64,000 bases of DNA, taken from the NCBI RefSeq assembly GCF_012295525.1, contig NZ_CP051167.1, positions 1,550,001-1,614,000 of the forward strand. The letters run 5' to 3'. The stretch comes from Oxynema aestuarii AP17 (GTDB taxonomy: Bacteria > Cyanobacteriota > Cyanobacteriia > Cyanobacteriales > Laspinemataceae). How positions within the stretch are numbered: position 1 is the first letter of the stretch; every line of letters begins with the position of its first letter. This document shows positions 26,818-36,426 of the stretch, one piece after another. The notes under the pieces were generated by a model. The model had not been told where the DNA came from. It did no database searches and saw only the letters and a list, made by a program, of their open reading frames with translations. The position numbers and the translations under genes were made by a program.

Positions 26818-29121
26818 GTGTCCAATGCAGACGAAGCCAACAATTTTTTCGCCGATTTTTTAGATGATTATTTTGCCGAGTGCGAAGAACATCTTACCCT
26901 AGCGCGTCAAAACTTATTATTATTAGAAGCTTTTATCGGCGAGCCGTCCGTAGAGAAAACGGTCGTTCACGAATTATTTCGAGCCTTTCATTCCCTCAAA
27001 GGGCTGTCGGGAATGATGGCGGTGAAGGAAGCCGAAGCAGTCGCCCACCAGATGGAAAGTTATTTGCGCGGGTTGCGCGATCGCGATTTGGTGTTGTCCG
27101 AGGGGGGATTTGATGCGCTCTTGAACGGGACTAAAGCGATCGAAGAGATTGTCGAGGCGCGTCGCAACCAACAACCCGTCCCCGAGATCGACAACATCCT
27201 CGCTCAATTGAAAGCGGCGATCCCGCCAGAAACCCCCTCGGTGAGAGGCGATCGCCCCTCGTTCAAACTCAAACCGGAAGAACAAAAACAGCTCGACAGC
27301 GCGATCGCCCGTGGGGAAACGATTTGGCACTTTAGTTTCTCGCCGAGCGCCCAACTGGCGGCCCGGGGAATCACCGTCAACCAGGTTCGCGATTTACTCG
27401 GACAATGGGGCCATCTGATTCATGCTGCCCCTCGTATGGGGGAAAAAGGGAGTATTAGCTTTGATTTTCTCGTAGCGGGGAGCGACGCCGAGGGGGAATT
27501 CGGGGAATCCCAAACCGACGGGTTGATCTGGGAAGCCTATCGCGGTCACCGGGGGGCTTCGGCGAGGGAGACCCCGGAAAGGGAGACCCCGGAAAGGGAG
27601 ACCCCGGAAAGGGAGACCCCGGAAAGGGAGACCCCGGAAAGGGAGACCTCGGAAGTGAGCGTCCCCGAGACCCCAGAGCAGCCAGCAGCGCGCGAGACTC
27701 CCCCCGAAGAAGCGCCGACCGAGGAACCGAAAGTGGCGCCGAAAGGAGCGATCGCCCCGACCGCCGCCCCGGCGCCGATCGCCGAGAAGTCGTCGAACGT
27801 GGTGCGGGTAGACCTGCCCAAACTCGACGAACTGATGCGGATGGTCGGGGAATTGGTAATCGGACGGGCGCGGTTGGAAGATTGGAGCGATCGCGTGACC
27901 CGAGATTTACCGGGGGCCGAAGCCAGAGCGCTGCAAGAAATCAACTTGACCTTAGAACGACAACTGCGCGACTTGCGCGAAGGGGTGATGCGGGTGAGGC
28001 TGGTACCCGTCGCCGAAGTATTCGCGCGGATGCACTTCGTGGTGCGCGATTTAGTACGAGAAACGGGCGTTCGCGACGGGTCTCCCCAGGAGAATCGGAC
28101 CACAGTGCCGCCGCCAGAGCGCAAACAGGTCAAACTCGAACTGAGCGGACAGGAAACCGAGATCGATAAATTCGTAGTCGAGCGGATGATGGATCCCTTG
28201 CTGCACCTAGTTCGCAACGCCATCAGTCACGGGATCGAACCGGAAGTCGAACGAGTCGCCGCAGGCAAAGCGCCCCAAGGGACGATCGCCTTGCGCGCCT
28301 CCACCGCCGGGGAAATGGTGGCGATCGAGATCGAAGATGACGGACGGGGCATCGATCGCGATAAAGCGATCGCCGTCGGTCGAGCGCGCGGACTGATCGA
28401 TCCCGATCTCAGTCCCGACGAACTGGCCAGCCAGTACGATGCAATGGCCTTGTTAGACCTGCTGTGCGCCCCCGGATTTTCCACCCGAGACGTAGCGGAT
28501 CTGACGAGCGGACGGGGAGTAGGGATGGCGATCGTCAAAAACACCGTTTACGAACTCGGCGGCACCGTGACGATGACGAGCGAACGGGGACGTGGCACCC
28601 GATTTCGGATCGAATTGCCCCTAACGCTGGCGATCGCCGACGCGGCGATCGTCAACGTCGCCGATCAAACTTACGCGATCGTCCAATCCGCGCTGCGCGA
28701 AGTCCTCGAAGTCAACATCGAGACCCTCGTGCGCTTTGAAAACAACGAAGCGATCCCCTATCGCGGCTCCCTGTTGCCCTTACTGTACCTCGCCGACCTG
28801 TTCGGCTTGGAGCGCGATCGCGATCGCCGTTCCTTGCGCGTCGTCGTCGTCGGGAGTGGCACCAGCGCGATCGGCTTAGCCGTGGATCGGATCGTGCGCC
28901 AGTGCGAAATCGTCGTGCGGTCCCTCAACGACCCCTTCGTGCAGACCGTCGGCATTGCCGGAGCCACCGAACTCGGCGACGGTCGAGTCGTGTTAATTCT
29001 CGACATCCCCAGTTTGGTGCGCCATCGCGAATCCATGGGTACCAACCGCGAAACCAGGCGGCGATTCTCCTTTGGAGACCCTACGCGATCGCGAAACGAC
29101 GGCTCCGCCGTATCGCACTAA
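26818..29121 (+). CDS. cheA: Chemotaxis histidine kinase CheA
   Basis: The 767-residue protein starts at a GTG. The Hpt domain (1-130) has phospho-His58 in RAFHSLKGLSGMM. A low-complexity linker (about 250-326) includes six RETPE units. Next are the dimerisation helices (VVRVDLPKLDELMRMVGELV), the ATPase with HLVRNAISHGIE, EDDGRGID and SGRGVGMAIV, and a CheW-like domain (about 600-740) that docks CheW and receptors. It has no fused receiver, unlike several PilL-type kinases of cyanobacteria. It should phosphorylate the CheY proteins and CheB of this cluster. The order cheY-cheA-cheW-mcp suggests an operon. Confidence 0.95.
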   Translation: MSNADEANNFFADFLDDYFAECEEHLTLARQNLLLLEAFIGEPSVEKTVVHELFRAFHSLKGLSGMMAVKEAEAVAHQMESYLRGLRDRDLVLSEGGFDALLNGTKAIEEIVEARRNQQPVPEIDNILAQLKAAIPPETPSVRGDRPSFKLKPEEQKQLDSAIARGETIWHFSFSPSAQLAARGITVNQVRDLLGQWGHLIHAAPRMGEKGSISFDFLVAGSDAEGEFGESQTDGLIWEAYRGHRGASARETPERETPERETPERETPERETPERETSEVSVPETPEQPAARETPPEEAPTEEPKVAPKGAIAPTAAPAPIAEKSSNVVRVDLPKLDELMRMVGELVIGRARLEDWSDRVTRDLPGAEARALQEINLTLERQLRDLREGVMRVRLVPVAEVFARMHFVVRDLVRETGVRDGSPQENRTTVPPPERKQVKLELSGQETEIDKFVVERMMDPLLHLVRNAISHGIEPEVERVAAGKAPQGTIALRASTAGEMVAIEIEDDGRGIDRDKAIAVGRARGLIDPDLSPDELASQYDAMALLDLLCAPGFSTRDVADLTSGRGVGMAIVKNTVYELGGTVTMTSERGRGTRFRIELPLTLAIADAAIVNVADQTYAIVQSALREVLEVNIETLVRFENNEAIPYRGSLLPLLYLADLFGLERDRDRRSLRVVVVGSGTSAIGLAVDRIVRQCEIVVRSLNDPFVQTVGIAGATELGDGRVVLILDIPSLVRHRESMGTNRETRRRFSFGDPTRSRNDGSAVSH
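27565..27654 (+). repeat. Six tandem 15-base units within cheA (RETPE repeat)
   Basis: Five identical units of AGGGAGACCCCGGAA are followed by a sixth with one change (TCG for CCG, so RETSE). They encode residues 250-279 of CheA. A whole-codon unit changes linker length without a frameshift. Confidence 0.95.
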
Positions 29122-29179
29122 AGGGATCCGCAACCCGACTTCCCCAAACCCACCCTGTCGATCGATTTGGCTAAAACCG

Positions 29180-29662
29180 ATGAGTGTGAACACTTCTGTA
29201 TCGTCCTCCCCCGAGGAAATTCAAAACTTTATCTTTTTTGAACTGGCGGGAACCACCTACGGCATCGAAGCGACCTACGTCCAGCAAATGGATACCGTCG
29301 AGCGCATTACCCCCGTTCCCAACGCCTTATCCTTCGTCGAAGGCGTCGTCTTTTCCCGAGGACAAGTGCTACCCCTACTCAACTTGCGAGTGCGATTCGG
29401 CTTTGAAAAAATTCCCTACGACATTCGCACTCGTTCGATCGTCGTGCGCCACCAACAGCGAACCGTCGGTTTGATCGTCGATACGGCCAGAGAATTTATT
29501 TCCCTGCCCAACAACGTCATTCAACCCTTACCGGAAGGCATTTCCGGATTGAGCGGCAAATATTTAAAAGGCACTATCACCCTCGAAGAGCGCGTCGTGC
29601 TGGTGTTAAACGTCGAAGAATTATTAAAAGTAGAAGAAACGCCGATCGTAGCCGCAGAATAA
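29180..29662 (+). CDS. cheW: Chemotaxis coupling protein CheW
   Basis: From the ATG at 29180 (MSVNTSVSSSPEEIQNF), 160 residues form a single CheW domain: FIFFELAGTTYGIEATYVQQ, then TPVPNALSFVEGVVFSRGQV, PLLNLRVRFG, and VGLIVDTAREFISLP. It links the CheA kinase to receptors in the hexagonal array. It lies between cheA and the receptor gene, 38 bases before the latter. The open frame begins at 29072 inside the end of cheA, but the ATG at 29180 gives the normal CheW N-terminus. The last residues (EELLKVEETPIVAAE) extend past the fold. Confidence 0.93.
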   Translation: MSVNTSVSSSPEEIQNFIFFELAGTTYGIEATYVQQMDTVERITPVPNALSFVEGVVFSRGQVLPLLNLRVRFGFEKIPYDIRTRSIVVRHQQRTVGLIVDTAREFISLPNNVIQPLPEGISGLSGKYLKGTITLEERVVLVLNVEELLKVEETPIVAAE

Positions 29663-29700
29663 AAAGTTTTGCTTCTTAAAGATCGATTCAGGACAAAAAA

Positions 29701-31824
29701 ATGGCTAAAAATCAAAGCAATAAGAAAAAGAAAAACGGATCCAAAAACGGCCACATAGCCGACGGGGGAAGAGAGCAAATTCGGGATGAATTTCGCGATC
29801 GCTTCCAAGAACGGGCCGTCGTCGTCAGCCGCCAAGCCAACGAAATTTACGAAATTGCCGCCCAAGTTGCCCGAGGGGCCGAGTCCCAACAAGAATCGAT
29901 CGAGCGCAGTTGTAGCGAAATGAGGGACATGGCGACTTCCCTCACCCAAACGACCAGCCAAGTCGAATCCGTGGCCAGTTCCTCCGAGCAAATCGTTTCC
30001 TCGATCAACGAAATGGCCGCCTCCATCGAGCAAGTCACCGCCAGTACCCAAGAATTGGCCACCGGGTTGAAACAAACCAGCGCGGCGATCGAGCAAACCA
30101 CCCACTCGATCGCCCAAGTCAGCAACAACGCCCAGGAAATGTCAACCTCGGCGACCCAAGTCACCGCCTCGATGACCGAGATCGCCAGTTCCATTCAAAA
30201 CGTCAACGTCGATACGGACAATCTCGCCTCCGGACTCAACGAAACCGCCGCCTCGATGGAAGAAATGACCGCCTCGATCCAGGGGGTCGCCGAGAACGCC
30301 GACGATTTGAGCGCCGCCGCCGAACAAACCAGCGCATCGATTAACGAAATGGCCGCCTCCATCGAAGAAGTCTCCGCCACCAGCGAGAACATGGCGGTCA
30401 GCGTCGAAGAAGTTTCGACCTCGATCGAAGAAATGGCGCGATCGATCGAAGGGGTCGCCGAAAACGCCAAACAGATTACCGAAGCCGCCACCAGTGCGGC
30501 GACCAGTGCCGAGCAACTCGATCGCTCGATCCACTCCGTCGCCACCCTCACCCAAAAAGCAGACCAGATCACCCGCCGAGTCGCCAGCGATGCCAAAGAC
30601 GGCGGGGCGACCGTTCAAAAATCGATCCAAGGGCTCACCCGAGTCCGCACGGCGATGGTAGACTCCGCCAGTGCGATTCGCGAAATCGGCCAGCGCACCA
30701 ACGAAATCGGCACGATTGTCGATACGATTAACTTAATTGCCGAACGGACGAACTTACTCTCGCTCAATGCCTCGATCGAGGCCGCCCGGGCGGGAGAGGC
30801 GGGACGCGGCTTTGCGGTAGTCGCCGAAGAAATCCGCAATTTGGCCGATCGCGCCGCCCAAGCCACGGGGGAAATTGGCGGGATTATCAAAGCCTTGCAA
30901 GTGTTCGTCCAAAATGCGGTGAACCAGTCCGACGAAGGCTTGCGAGTCGCCGAAGAAAGCGGTCGCCTCTCGGAAGAAGGGGCGGCGGGCTTGCAGAAAA
31001 TTCTCGACGGCGTCGGCGAAACTGCCGAGTTAGTCACTCAAATCACCCGGGCGTGCGAAGAGCAACTCGATGCGGGTCAGACGGTGCTCAATGCGGTTCA
31101 TCTGACGGCGGAACAAGCGAAAGAAGTTTCCACGGCGACGAGCGAACAATCGATGGCGGCGCAAGGGATCGTGCGTTCGGCTCTGGAAATGCGCAAAACC
31201 GTGCAGCAGGTGGCGAAAGCGACGAACGAACAGGCCCGTTCGGCGCGAGAAGTGATGAAAGCGTCCCAAAATACGACCCTATTAGCGAGCCAAGTGCGCA
31301 AGGCGATGATGGAGCAAGCCAAAGGGACGCAACAGGCGATGCAGGCGATCGAGGTGATGAGAAAGGGAATGATGAATATTACCCGGGCCTTGAGCGAGCA
31401 GTCCCAAGCGGGGGAACAAATCGCCCAGGAATCCCAACGGTTGAGCGCGTTGATTCAAAAGGTTTCCCAGGGGATGAATTCGCAATCGACCGATGCGACC
31501 CAAGTGGTGGCGGCAGTGGTTTCGATGCGGCAGCAGTCCGAACAGGTGGCGAAAGCGATGAAAGAGCAGAGTATCGGGATCGAACAGATGACCGAGGCGA
31601 TCGAGGCGATTTCGCAGGAAATGCGGACGATCGCCAAACACAATCGCGAACATAGTAGCGCGTCTCAAGTGGTTCTCGATGCCTTGGAGGACATTCGCGA
31701 GATTACCCAACGCAATGCCCAAGGGGTTTTGCAAACCCAAAAGGCAACGGCGCAACTGCTCGAACAAGCGGGGGAGTTAAACCAGTTGGTCGCACGGGGG
31801 TCGGCGGATCGTGACGGATATTAA
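29701..31824 (+). CDS. Soluble, all-coiled-coil methyl-accepting chemotaxis protein
   Basis: This 707-residue receptor has no membrane helix, signal peptide, HAMP or recognisable sensor domain. After a basic head ([16 protein letters not shown]) it is heptad coiled coil to the end. The signalling tip lies near residues 350-400: [20 protein letters not shown], then [20 protein letters not shown]. The helices on both sides are very long, with internal repeats such as [17 protein letters not shown] and EEMTASI, which also provide Glu/Gln-rich methylation-like sites for the CheR and CheB encoded downstream. It probably forms a cytoplasmic array. Its input may come from a partner, such as the PAS-HEAT protein encoded next. 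Confidence 0.9.
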   Translation: MAKNQSNKKKKNGSKNGHIADGGREQIRDEFRDRFQERAVVVSRQANEIYEIAAQVARGAESQQESIERSCSEMRDMATSLTQTTSQVESVASSSEQIVSSINEMAASIEQVTASTQELATGLKQTSAAIEQTTHSIAQVSNNAQEMSTSATQVTASMTEIASSIQNVNVDTDNLASGLNETAASMEEMTASIQGVAENADDLSAAAEQTSASINEMAASIEEVSATSENMAVSVEEVSTSIEEMARSIEGVAENAKQITEAATSAATSAEQLDRSIHSVATLTQKADQITRRVASDAKDGGATVQKSIQGLTRVRTAMVDSASAIREIGQRTNEIGTIVDTINLIAERTNLLSLNASIEAARAGEAGRGFAVVAEEIRNLADRAAQATGEIGGIIKALQVFVQNAVNQSDEGLRVAEESGRLSEEGAAGLQKILDGVGETAELVTQITRACEEQLDAGQTVLNAVHLTAEQAKEVSTATSEQSMAAQGIVRSALEMRKTVQQVAKATNEQARSAREVMKASQNTTLLASQVRKAMMEQAKGTQQAMQAIEVMRKGMMNITRALSEQSQAGEQIAQESQRLSALIQKVSQGMNSQSTDATQVVAAVVSMRQQSEQVAKAMKEQSIGIEQMTEAIEAISQEMRTIAKHNREHSSASQVVLDALEDIREITQRNAQGVLQTQKATAQLLEQAGELNQLVARGSADRDGY

Positions 31825-31880
31825 TGCGCCCGGGGGGAACGGTTGGCTAGAGTTGGCTGAGGATAGAGGATGCTGAGCCG

Positions 31881-34748
31881 ATGACGATTGGTATTTTTAC
31901 GACGGATACAGAGGGGATCGTCCGTTCTTGGGACGATCGGTTGGCGGCGATGACGCGGATTCCGGAAGCTGCCGCCCGGGGTCGGGAGTTGAGCGAGTTA
32001 ATTCCCGATCTCGAAGCGCGGGGGTTGGGCGATCGGTTTCGGCGGGTGTGGAGCGAGGGAACGGTGGAAACCCTTTCGCCGTTGTTCCATCGCTATTTGA
32101 TTCCCTGTCCTCCGGCGATCGCCTCGTCGGGTTTCGAGTACATGCAGCAAAAGGTGACGATCGCCCCGTTACAGGAGGATACGCGCATTGTCGGGGCGAT
32201 CGTCACCGTGGAAGACGTGACGGAACGCTTGGAACGGGAACGACAGGGGGGTTCGGAGGCTTCGGCGGAGGCAGTGAAGGCGCCCGCCGCCGAAGCCAAA
32301 ACGCGCTTGGCAGCCCTCGGGGACGATCGCTGGGACGTCCGACGGGCGGCGGTGGATTCCCTCGTGCGCGAAAGCGATTCGGACACGATGGTGGAACTGT
32401 TGCGATCGCTGCGGGCGGAACACGCCAATCCGAGCGTCCTCAACAGTATTTTGCAAGTGTTGGTCTTGAGCAATCTCGACCCGCTTCCCGCCTTGATCGA
32501 ATGTCTGCGCGATCCGGAAGTGGATTTGCGGATTTACGCGGCGCTGACCTTGGGCGATCGCCGCGACCCGCGCGGGATTCCAGCCTTGATCGAGGCCCTC
32601 GACGACCCGGATGCGAACGTTCGCTATCACGCGATCGACGCCTTGAAAATGTTGAAAGCCCGCGAAGCGGTCGAATCGATCGCGGCGATCGCCGAATCGG
32701 AAGATTTCTTTTTGGCCTTTCCCGCCCTCGAAGCCCTGATCCGCATCGGGGACGGCACCATCGCCCCGCGTCTGGTGCCCTTGCTCGATCGCGAGCTTCT
32801 CTACCCCACCACGGCCCAATTGTTAGGAACCCTCGGCGATGCCAGCGTGGTGCCGCCGATGGTGGCGACGATCCGGCGATGGTGCGAGCCGCCTTCAGAG
32901 AGTTCGACCGCGCCGCCGGATTCCCTGGCGCCGCCGTTGAGCGAACGCTTGCGGGCCGTGGTCGGCGCGATCGCCGCGATTTACCGCCGCTACGACAAAA
33001 ATTATAGGGAAGGGAGTTATATCGTCGAACTCACCCGCCACGCCTTCGGCGGCGATCCTCCGGCGCTGATGCCCCCCCGAGAATGCGAAGCCCTCCTCTG
33101 CGCGATCTCCGGGGCCACGGGTTCGGAACTGAGCGACTTGGTACTCCTGCTCGGATGGTTCCAGGGAGAGGCGATCGAAACGGTCTTGGTGGAACTGTTA
33201 AACGAACCGAGTGTTAGAAATCAGGTATTATACACGATTAGTCGCTACGGCAGGCGAATATGTGAGAAAGTGTTGGAGCAGTTGGAAGCGCCCAGTTCCT
33301 CCACCCGCAAAGCCGCCGCGATCGCCCTCGGACGCATCGGCGACCCCCGCGCCGTCGGTCCGTTGACCGAACTGCTGCACGCCGAGCCCGACTTGGGAGT
33401 AGCGGCGGCCAATGCCCTCGCTCAGATTGGGGACGCTCAAGCGTTCGAGTCCTTGCTCGAATTGTTGGGCCATCCCGAAGCCAGCCTGCGTCTGGCGGCG
33501 ATCGGCGCCCTCAACTCCTTGGGACATCCGGATTTGAGCGCTCGGATTTTCGACTGCTTGGGGAATTTCGACCCCTACGTGCGCGAGTCGGCGGTCAAAA
33601 TTGCCGGATATTTCGCCTTTCCCAACTGTTTCGATCGCCTGTTCGCCTGTTTGACCGACCCTCACGAGCGGGTTCGCCGCGCCGCGATCGAACAGTTACC
33701 GTTATTTGAAGACCTCGGTCACTTCGGCCAAACCCTGCCCCACGCCTGCGAGATTTTGCGTCAAGCCCTGCGAGAAGAAACCCCCCCGGTGCGAGCGGCT
33801 GCCGCCCACAGTTTGGGTCACTTCCCCTGGTCGTTGGCCTTCGAGCCTTTGCGCGAGGCCCTCGACGACGAGGATCCCTGGGTTCGCTATTATGCGGTAC
33901 GATCGCTGATCAAAAGTGCGAAACATCATACCCGAGGCGATCGCACCACCGCGATCGACGGCGAGGCGATCGCCGTGCTGCTGGACCGAGTGCAACACGA
34001 CCCGGCCAATCCGGTGCGGGCGGCGTCGGCGGAAGCGCTCGGACATTTCGGCGCGGTGGAAGCAGTTCCCCTGCTGGTCAGCTTGAGCGACAGCGAGGAG
34101 GGTGACGGCGACGTGGCCCGGGCTGCAGTTCAGGCATTAGGGGAAATCCTCAGCGAACCGGAAAGCAACGAGGAGACCGAGGAAGCCCTCGCCGCCTTGT
34201 TGAAAGTGCTGCGATCGCGCGACCCCCAACGACGGCTCCACGCCATCCGCGCCTCGGTAGACTGTCCCAATCCGGAGATCGAAAAGGTCTTGCGCTGGCA
34301 AGCCGCAACCGAAAACGATCCGATGGTGTTCTTGGCGGCGATCGATGCCTTGTCCCGACGGGGAACGGATTCGGCGATCGCCACCTTGATCGAATTGACC
34401 TTAGAATCGCGCTGCCGCGAGGCTTGTATCGACGCCTTGGCCCATCGCGAACCGCGCGACTGCCGCCCCCTGGAACGACGGATCGCCGCGATCGCCCAAG
34501 GATTGAGCCACCGCCATCCCGAAGCCCGACGCGCCACCATCGAAGTCCTCGCGCGCTTGAAACATCCGGAAGCTTCCGCTCTCGTCCTTTCGGCGTTAGA
34601 AGACGGCGACGCCAGCGTGCGCCTGAGTGCCACCGTCGCCCTCGGTCACTTGGGCAATCCCTGTGCAGAAACCAAATTGGCTCACTTGGCTCGCCACGAC
34701 CCGGATATCGGCGTGCGTCGGGCCGCTCAAAAGATCCTGCAATATTAG
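31881..34748 (+). CDS. PAS-HEAT repeat protein in the chemotaxis cluster
   Basis: The 955-residue protein starts with one PAS domain (1-120: IFTTDTEGIVRSWDDRL, then a fold ending VTVEDVTERLERER). From about 140 to the end are tandem HEAT/PBS-lyase-type repeats, each about 31 residues (for example RRAAVDSLVRE, LRIYAALTLGDRRDPRGIPA, VRYHAIDALKML, RKAAAIALGRIGDPRAV). There are more than a dozen repeats, making a long alpha solenoid. There is no kinase or output domain. It is embedded between receptor and cheR, 56 bases after the receptor stop, so it probably feeds a PAS signal (redox or ligand) into the array or scaffolds it. No characterised chemotaxis protein with this layout comes to mind. 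Confidence 0.85.
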   Translation: MTIGIFTTDTEGIVRSWDDRLAAMTRIPEAAARGRELSELIPDLEARGLGDRFRRVWSEGTVETLSPLFHRYLIPCPPAIASSGFEYMQQKVTIAPLQEDTRIVGAIVTVEDVTERLERERQGGSEASAEAVKAPAAEAKTRLAALGDDRWDVRRAAVDSLVRESDSDTMVELLRSLRAEHANPSVLNSILQVLVLSNLDPLPALIECLRDPEVDLRIYAALTLGDRRDPRGIPALIEALDDPDANVRYHAIDALKMLKAREAVESIAAIAESEDFFLAFPALEALIRIGDGTIAPRLVPLLDRELLYPTTAQLLGTLGDASVVPPMVATIRRWCEPPSESSTAPPDSLAPPLSERLRAVVGAIAAIYRRYDKNYREGSYIVELTRHAFGGDPPALMPPRECEALLCAISGATGSELSDLVLLLGWFQGEAIETVLVELLNEPSVRNQVLYTISRYGRRICEKVLEQLEAPSSSTRKAAAIALGRIGDPRAVGPLTELLHAEPDLGVAAANALAQIGDAQAFESLLELLGHPEASLRLAAIGALNSLGHPDLSARIFDCLGNFDPYVRESAVKIAGYFAFPNCFDRLFACLTDPHERVRRAAIEQLPLFEDLGHFGQTLPHACEILRQALREETPPVRAAAAHSLGHFPWSLAFEPLREALDDEDPWVRYYAVRSLIKSAKHHTRGDRTTAIDGEAIAVLLDRVQHDPANPVRAASAEALGHFGAVEAVPLLVSLSDSEEGDGDVARAAVQALGEILSEPESNEETEEALAALLKVLRSRDPQRRLHAIRASVDCPNPEIEKVLRWQAATENDPMVFLAAIDALSRRGTDSAIATLIELTLESRCREACIDALAHREPRDCRPLERRIAAIAQGLSHRHPEARRATIEVLARLKHPEASALVLSALEDGDASVRLSATVALGHLGNPCAETKLAHLARHDPDIGVRRAAQKILQY

Positions 34749-34808
34749 TAGAGGCGATCGCCCCGCTTGCCCTATCTTTTGGGGTTAACCTTTCAACGCA
34801 AACCAACA

Positions 34809-35663
34809 ATGACCTTCGTTTCAGAACCCCTGGATTTGCCCGATACGATATTTGTCCTCTTGCGCGATTTAATTCACGAACGGACGGGTTTGTATTACGA
34901 ACCGGGCAAACGAGAGATGCTCGCTTACAAGCTTTCTCCGCGCGCGATCGAGTGTGGCTGCGATTCCTTTTTGGACTATTATTACCTGCTCAAATACGAT
35001 GCCAATGCCGATCGCGAATGGGTGCAAGTTTTAGACGCCCTGGCCGTTCCCGAAACGTTTTTTTGGCGCGAAAGCGAGCAAATCGAAGCCCTCGTCGATG
35101 TCATTCTTCCTCAATATTGGAAGGCAAAAACCGAACCGTCAAGATTGTCACGACCGTTTCGGATTTGGAGTGCGGCGTGTTCCTCCGGGGAAGAACCACT
35201 CTCGATCGCGATCGCCCTTCACGAAGGGGGGTGGTTCGACCGAATGCCGATCGAAATTTATGGGACCGATGCCTCCACTCGGGCGATCGCTCAAGCAAAA
35301 AAAGGGCTCTACCGCGAGCGTTCCTTTCGCACGATCTCGCCGACGCTCAAACGTAAATATTTTACGCCAACCGGACACCAATGGCAGATCGCCCCCGAGA
35401 TTCACCGCCGCATTCAATGGGCCGTTACCAATTTACTCGTCCCCACTCAAAATTGGAAATTTGCCGGGTCGGATGTTATTTTTTGCCGCAATGTTTTTAT
35501 CTATTTCTCCGAAGATTCGATCCGCAAAACCGTTTCCTTTTTTTTCGATCGAATGCCCAGTCCCGGATATTTATCGATCGGCGCTTCCGAATCTCTTTTA
35601 AAACTCAATACCGATTTTCAGTTTCAAGAAATTGGAGGTGCTTTTGTTTATCTTAAGCATTAA
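34809..35663 (+). CDS. cheR: Chemotaxis receptor methyltransferase CheR
   Basis: From the ATG at 34809 (MTFVSEPLDLPDTIF), 284 residues give the CheR fold. An N-terminal helical domain (LIHERTGLYYEPGKREMLAY) is followed by the SAM-binding domain: PETFFWRESEQIEAL, IWSAACSSGEEPLSIAIAL with the Gly loop, IYGTDASTRAIAQAKKGLY and VIFCRNVFIYFSEDS. It methylates receptor glutamates with S-adenosylmethionine to raise kinase output. The usual target is a membrane receptor; here the likely target is the soluble receptor at 29701-31824. The frame extends to 34767, but that part overlaps the spacer and is not CheR-like. Confidence 0.94.
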   Translation: MTFVSEPLDLPDTIFVLLRDLIHERTGLYYEPGKREMLAYKLSPRAIECGCDSFLDYYYLLKYDANADREWVQVLDALAVPETFFWRESEQIEALVDVILPQYWKAKTEPSRLSRPFRIWSAACSSGEEPLSIAIALHEGGWFDRMPIEIYGTDASTRAIAQAKKGLYRERSFRTISPTLKRKYFTPTGHQWQIAPEIHRRIQWAVTNLLVPTQNWKFAGSDVIFCRNVFIYFSEDSIRKTVSFFFDRMPSPGYLSIGASESLLKLNTDFQFQEIGGAFVYLKH

Positions 35664-36061
35664 ATTGCTGGCCCGTCTTCGACCCTGCCTTGACGTGGCT
35701 TGAGGATTGAAAATTTCTCGTCCTCATCGGGAAAAGGATTGAGAACGAGCACTCGATCGCCGATCGACAACGACCGCCGATGAATTCCCGGGAACTTCGG
35801 GAAAACTAAGACTGGGAAATCCGACAACTTTTTCTCTTCTCGCTGCGGTGCATTCTGACGAAATCTGAGGACATCAATTTTACTAATTTTCGCGCGAACG
35901 CACCCACTCTCTTCGCTTTTTTCAGTCAACCCTGGGGAACGATTGTCTCGACTATCCCCCCCGTAAACTCTCCCGATTCTGGCGATCTCACCGTTCATCA
36001 CGAGTTCGAGTCTCATTCCAGCCAATGTCCCAAAAATCTTTTAATTTTGGAGATTGTTGCA
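35664..36061. other. Spacer between cheR and the second cheY
   Basis: The 398 bases may hold a promoter for the second half of the cluster. A 121-codon frame on the minus strand (35660-36025) has no family likeness and is not counted as a gene. An imperfect hairpin GAGGATTG/...CGTCCTC lies near 35701-35727. Confidence 0.35.
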
Positions 36062-36421
36062 ATGGCTAAAATCTTAATTGTAGATGATTCGAGTTTGGCT
36101 CGCCGGATGTTACGTCAAATTTTAGAACAACGGGGTCATACGACCCTAGAAGCATCCGAAGGACTGATGGCGATCGAACAGTATTTTATCGAAAAACCCG
36201 ATCTAGTTCTGCTCGATTTAGTCATGACGGGAATGCCGGGTCTTGAAGTACTCGAACAGTTATGTCAAATGGATCGAGATGCCAAAATTATTGTCGCGAC
36301 TGCGGACCTTCAAGACATAACGCGATGCGAAGTGGAAAAAGCCGGAGCAAAAGCCGTTATTAACAAGCCATTTATGGCCACCAAAGTGATCGATGCAGTC
36401 AATGGCGTTTTAGGAGGCTAG
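36062..36421 (+). CDS. cheY: CheY-like response regulator (second in cluster)
   Basis: From the ATG at 36062, 119 residues form one receiver domain: ILIVDDSSLARRML, phospho-Asp52 in VLLDLVMTGMPGLE, then VATADLQDI and the Lys segment AVINKPFMATK. The start at 36047 would add five residues before this and is less likely. It ends five bases before cheC. This tight pairing suggests that CheC is its dedicated phosphatase, as in Bacillus-type chemotaxis. It is diverged from the first CheY (TAD in place of the TTR loop), so it may have a different target. Confidence 0.9.
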   Translation: MAKILIVDDSSLARRMLRQILEQRGHTTLEASEGLMAIEQYFIEKPDLVLLDLVMTGMPGLEVLEQLCQMDRDAKIIVATADLQDITRCEVEKAGAKAVINKPFMATKVIDAVNGVLGG

Positions 36422-36426
36422 TCACC

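Noticed and set aside
27541-27660. Tandem 15-base repeats considered as a CRISPR or VNTR outside genes
   Set aside because: Units have no spacers and lie in frame inside cheA.
29847-31322. Long minus-strand frames opposite the MCP gene
   Set aside because: They are mirror readings of the repetitive coiled-coil codons.
35660-36025. 121-codon minus-strand frame between cheR and the second cheY
   Set aside because: No family-like motif or clear ribosome site; it overlaps the end of cheR and lies opposite a run of plus-strand genes.
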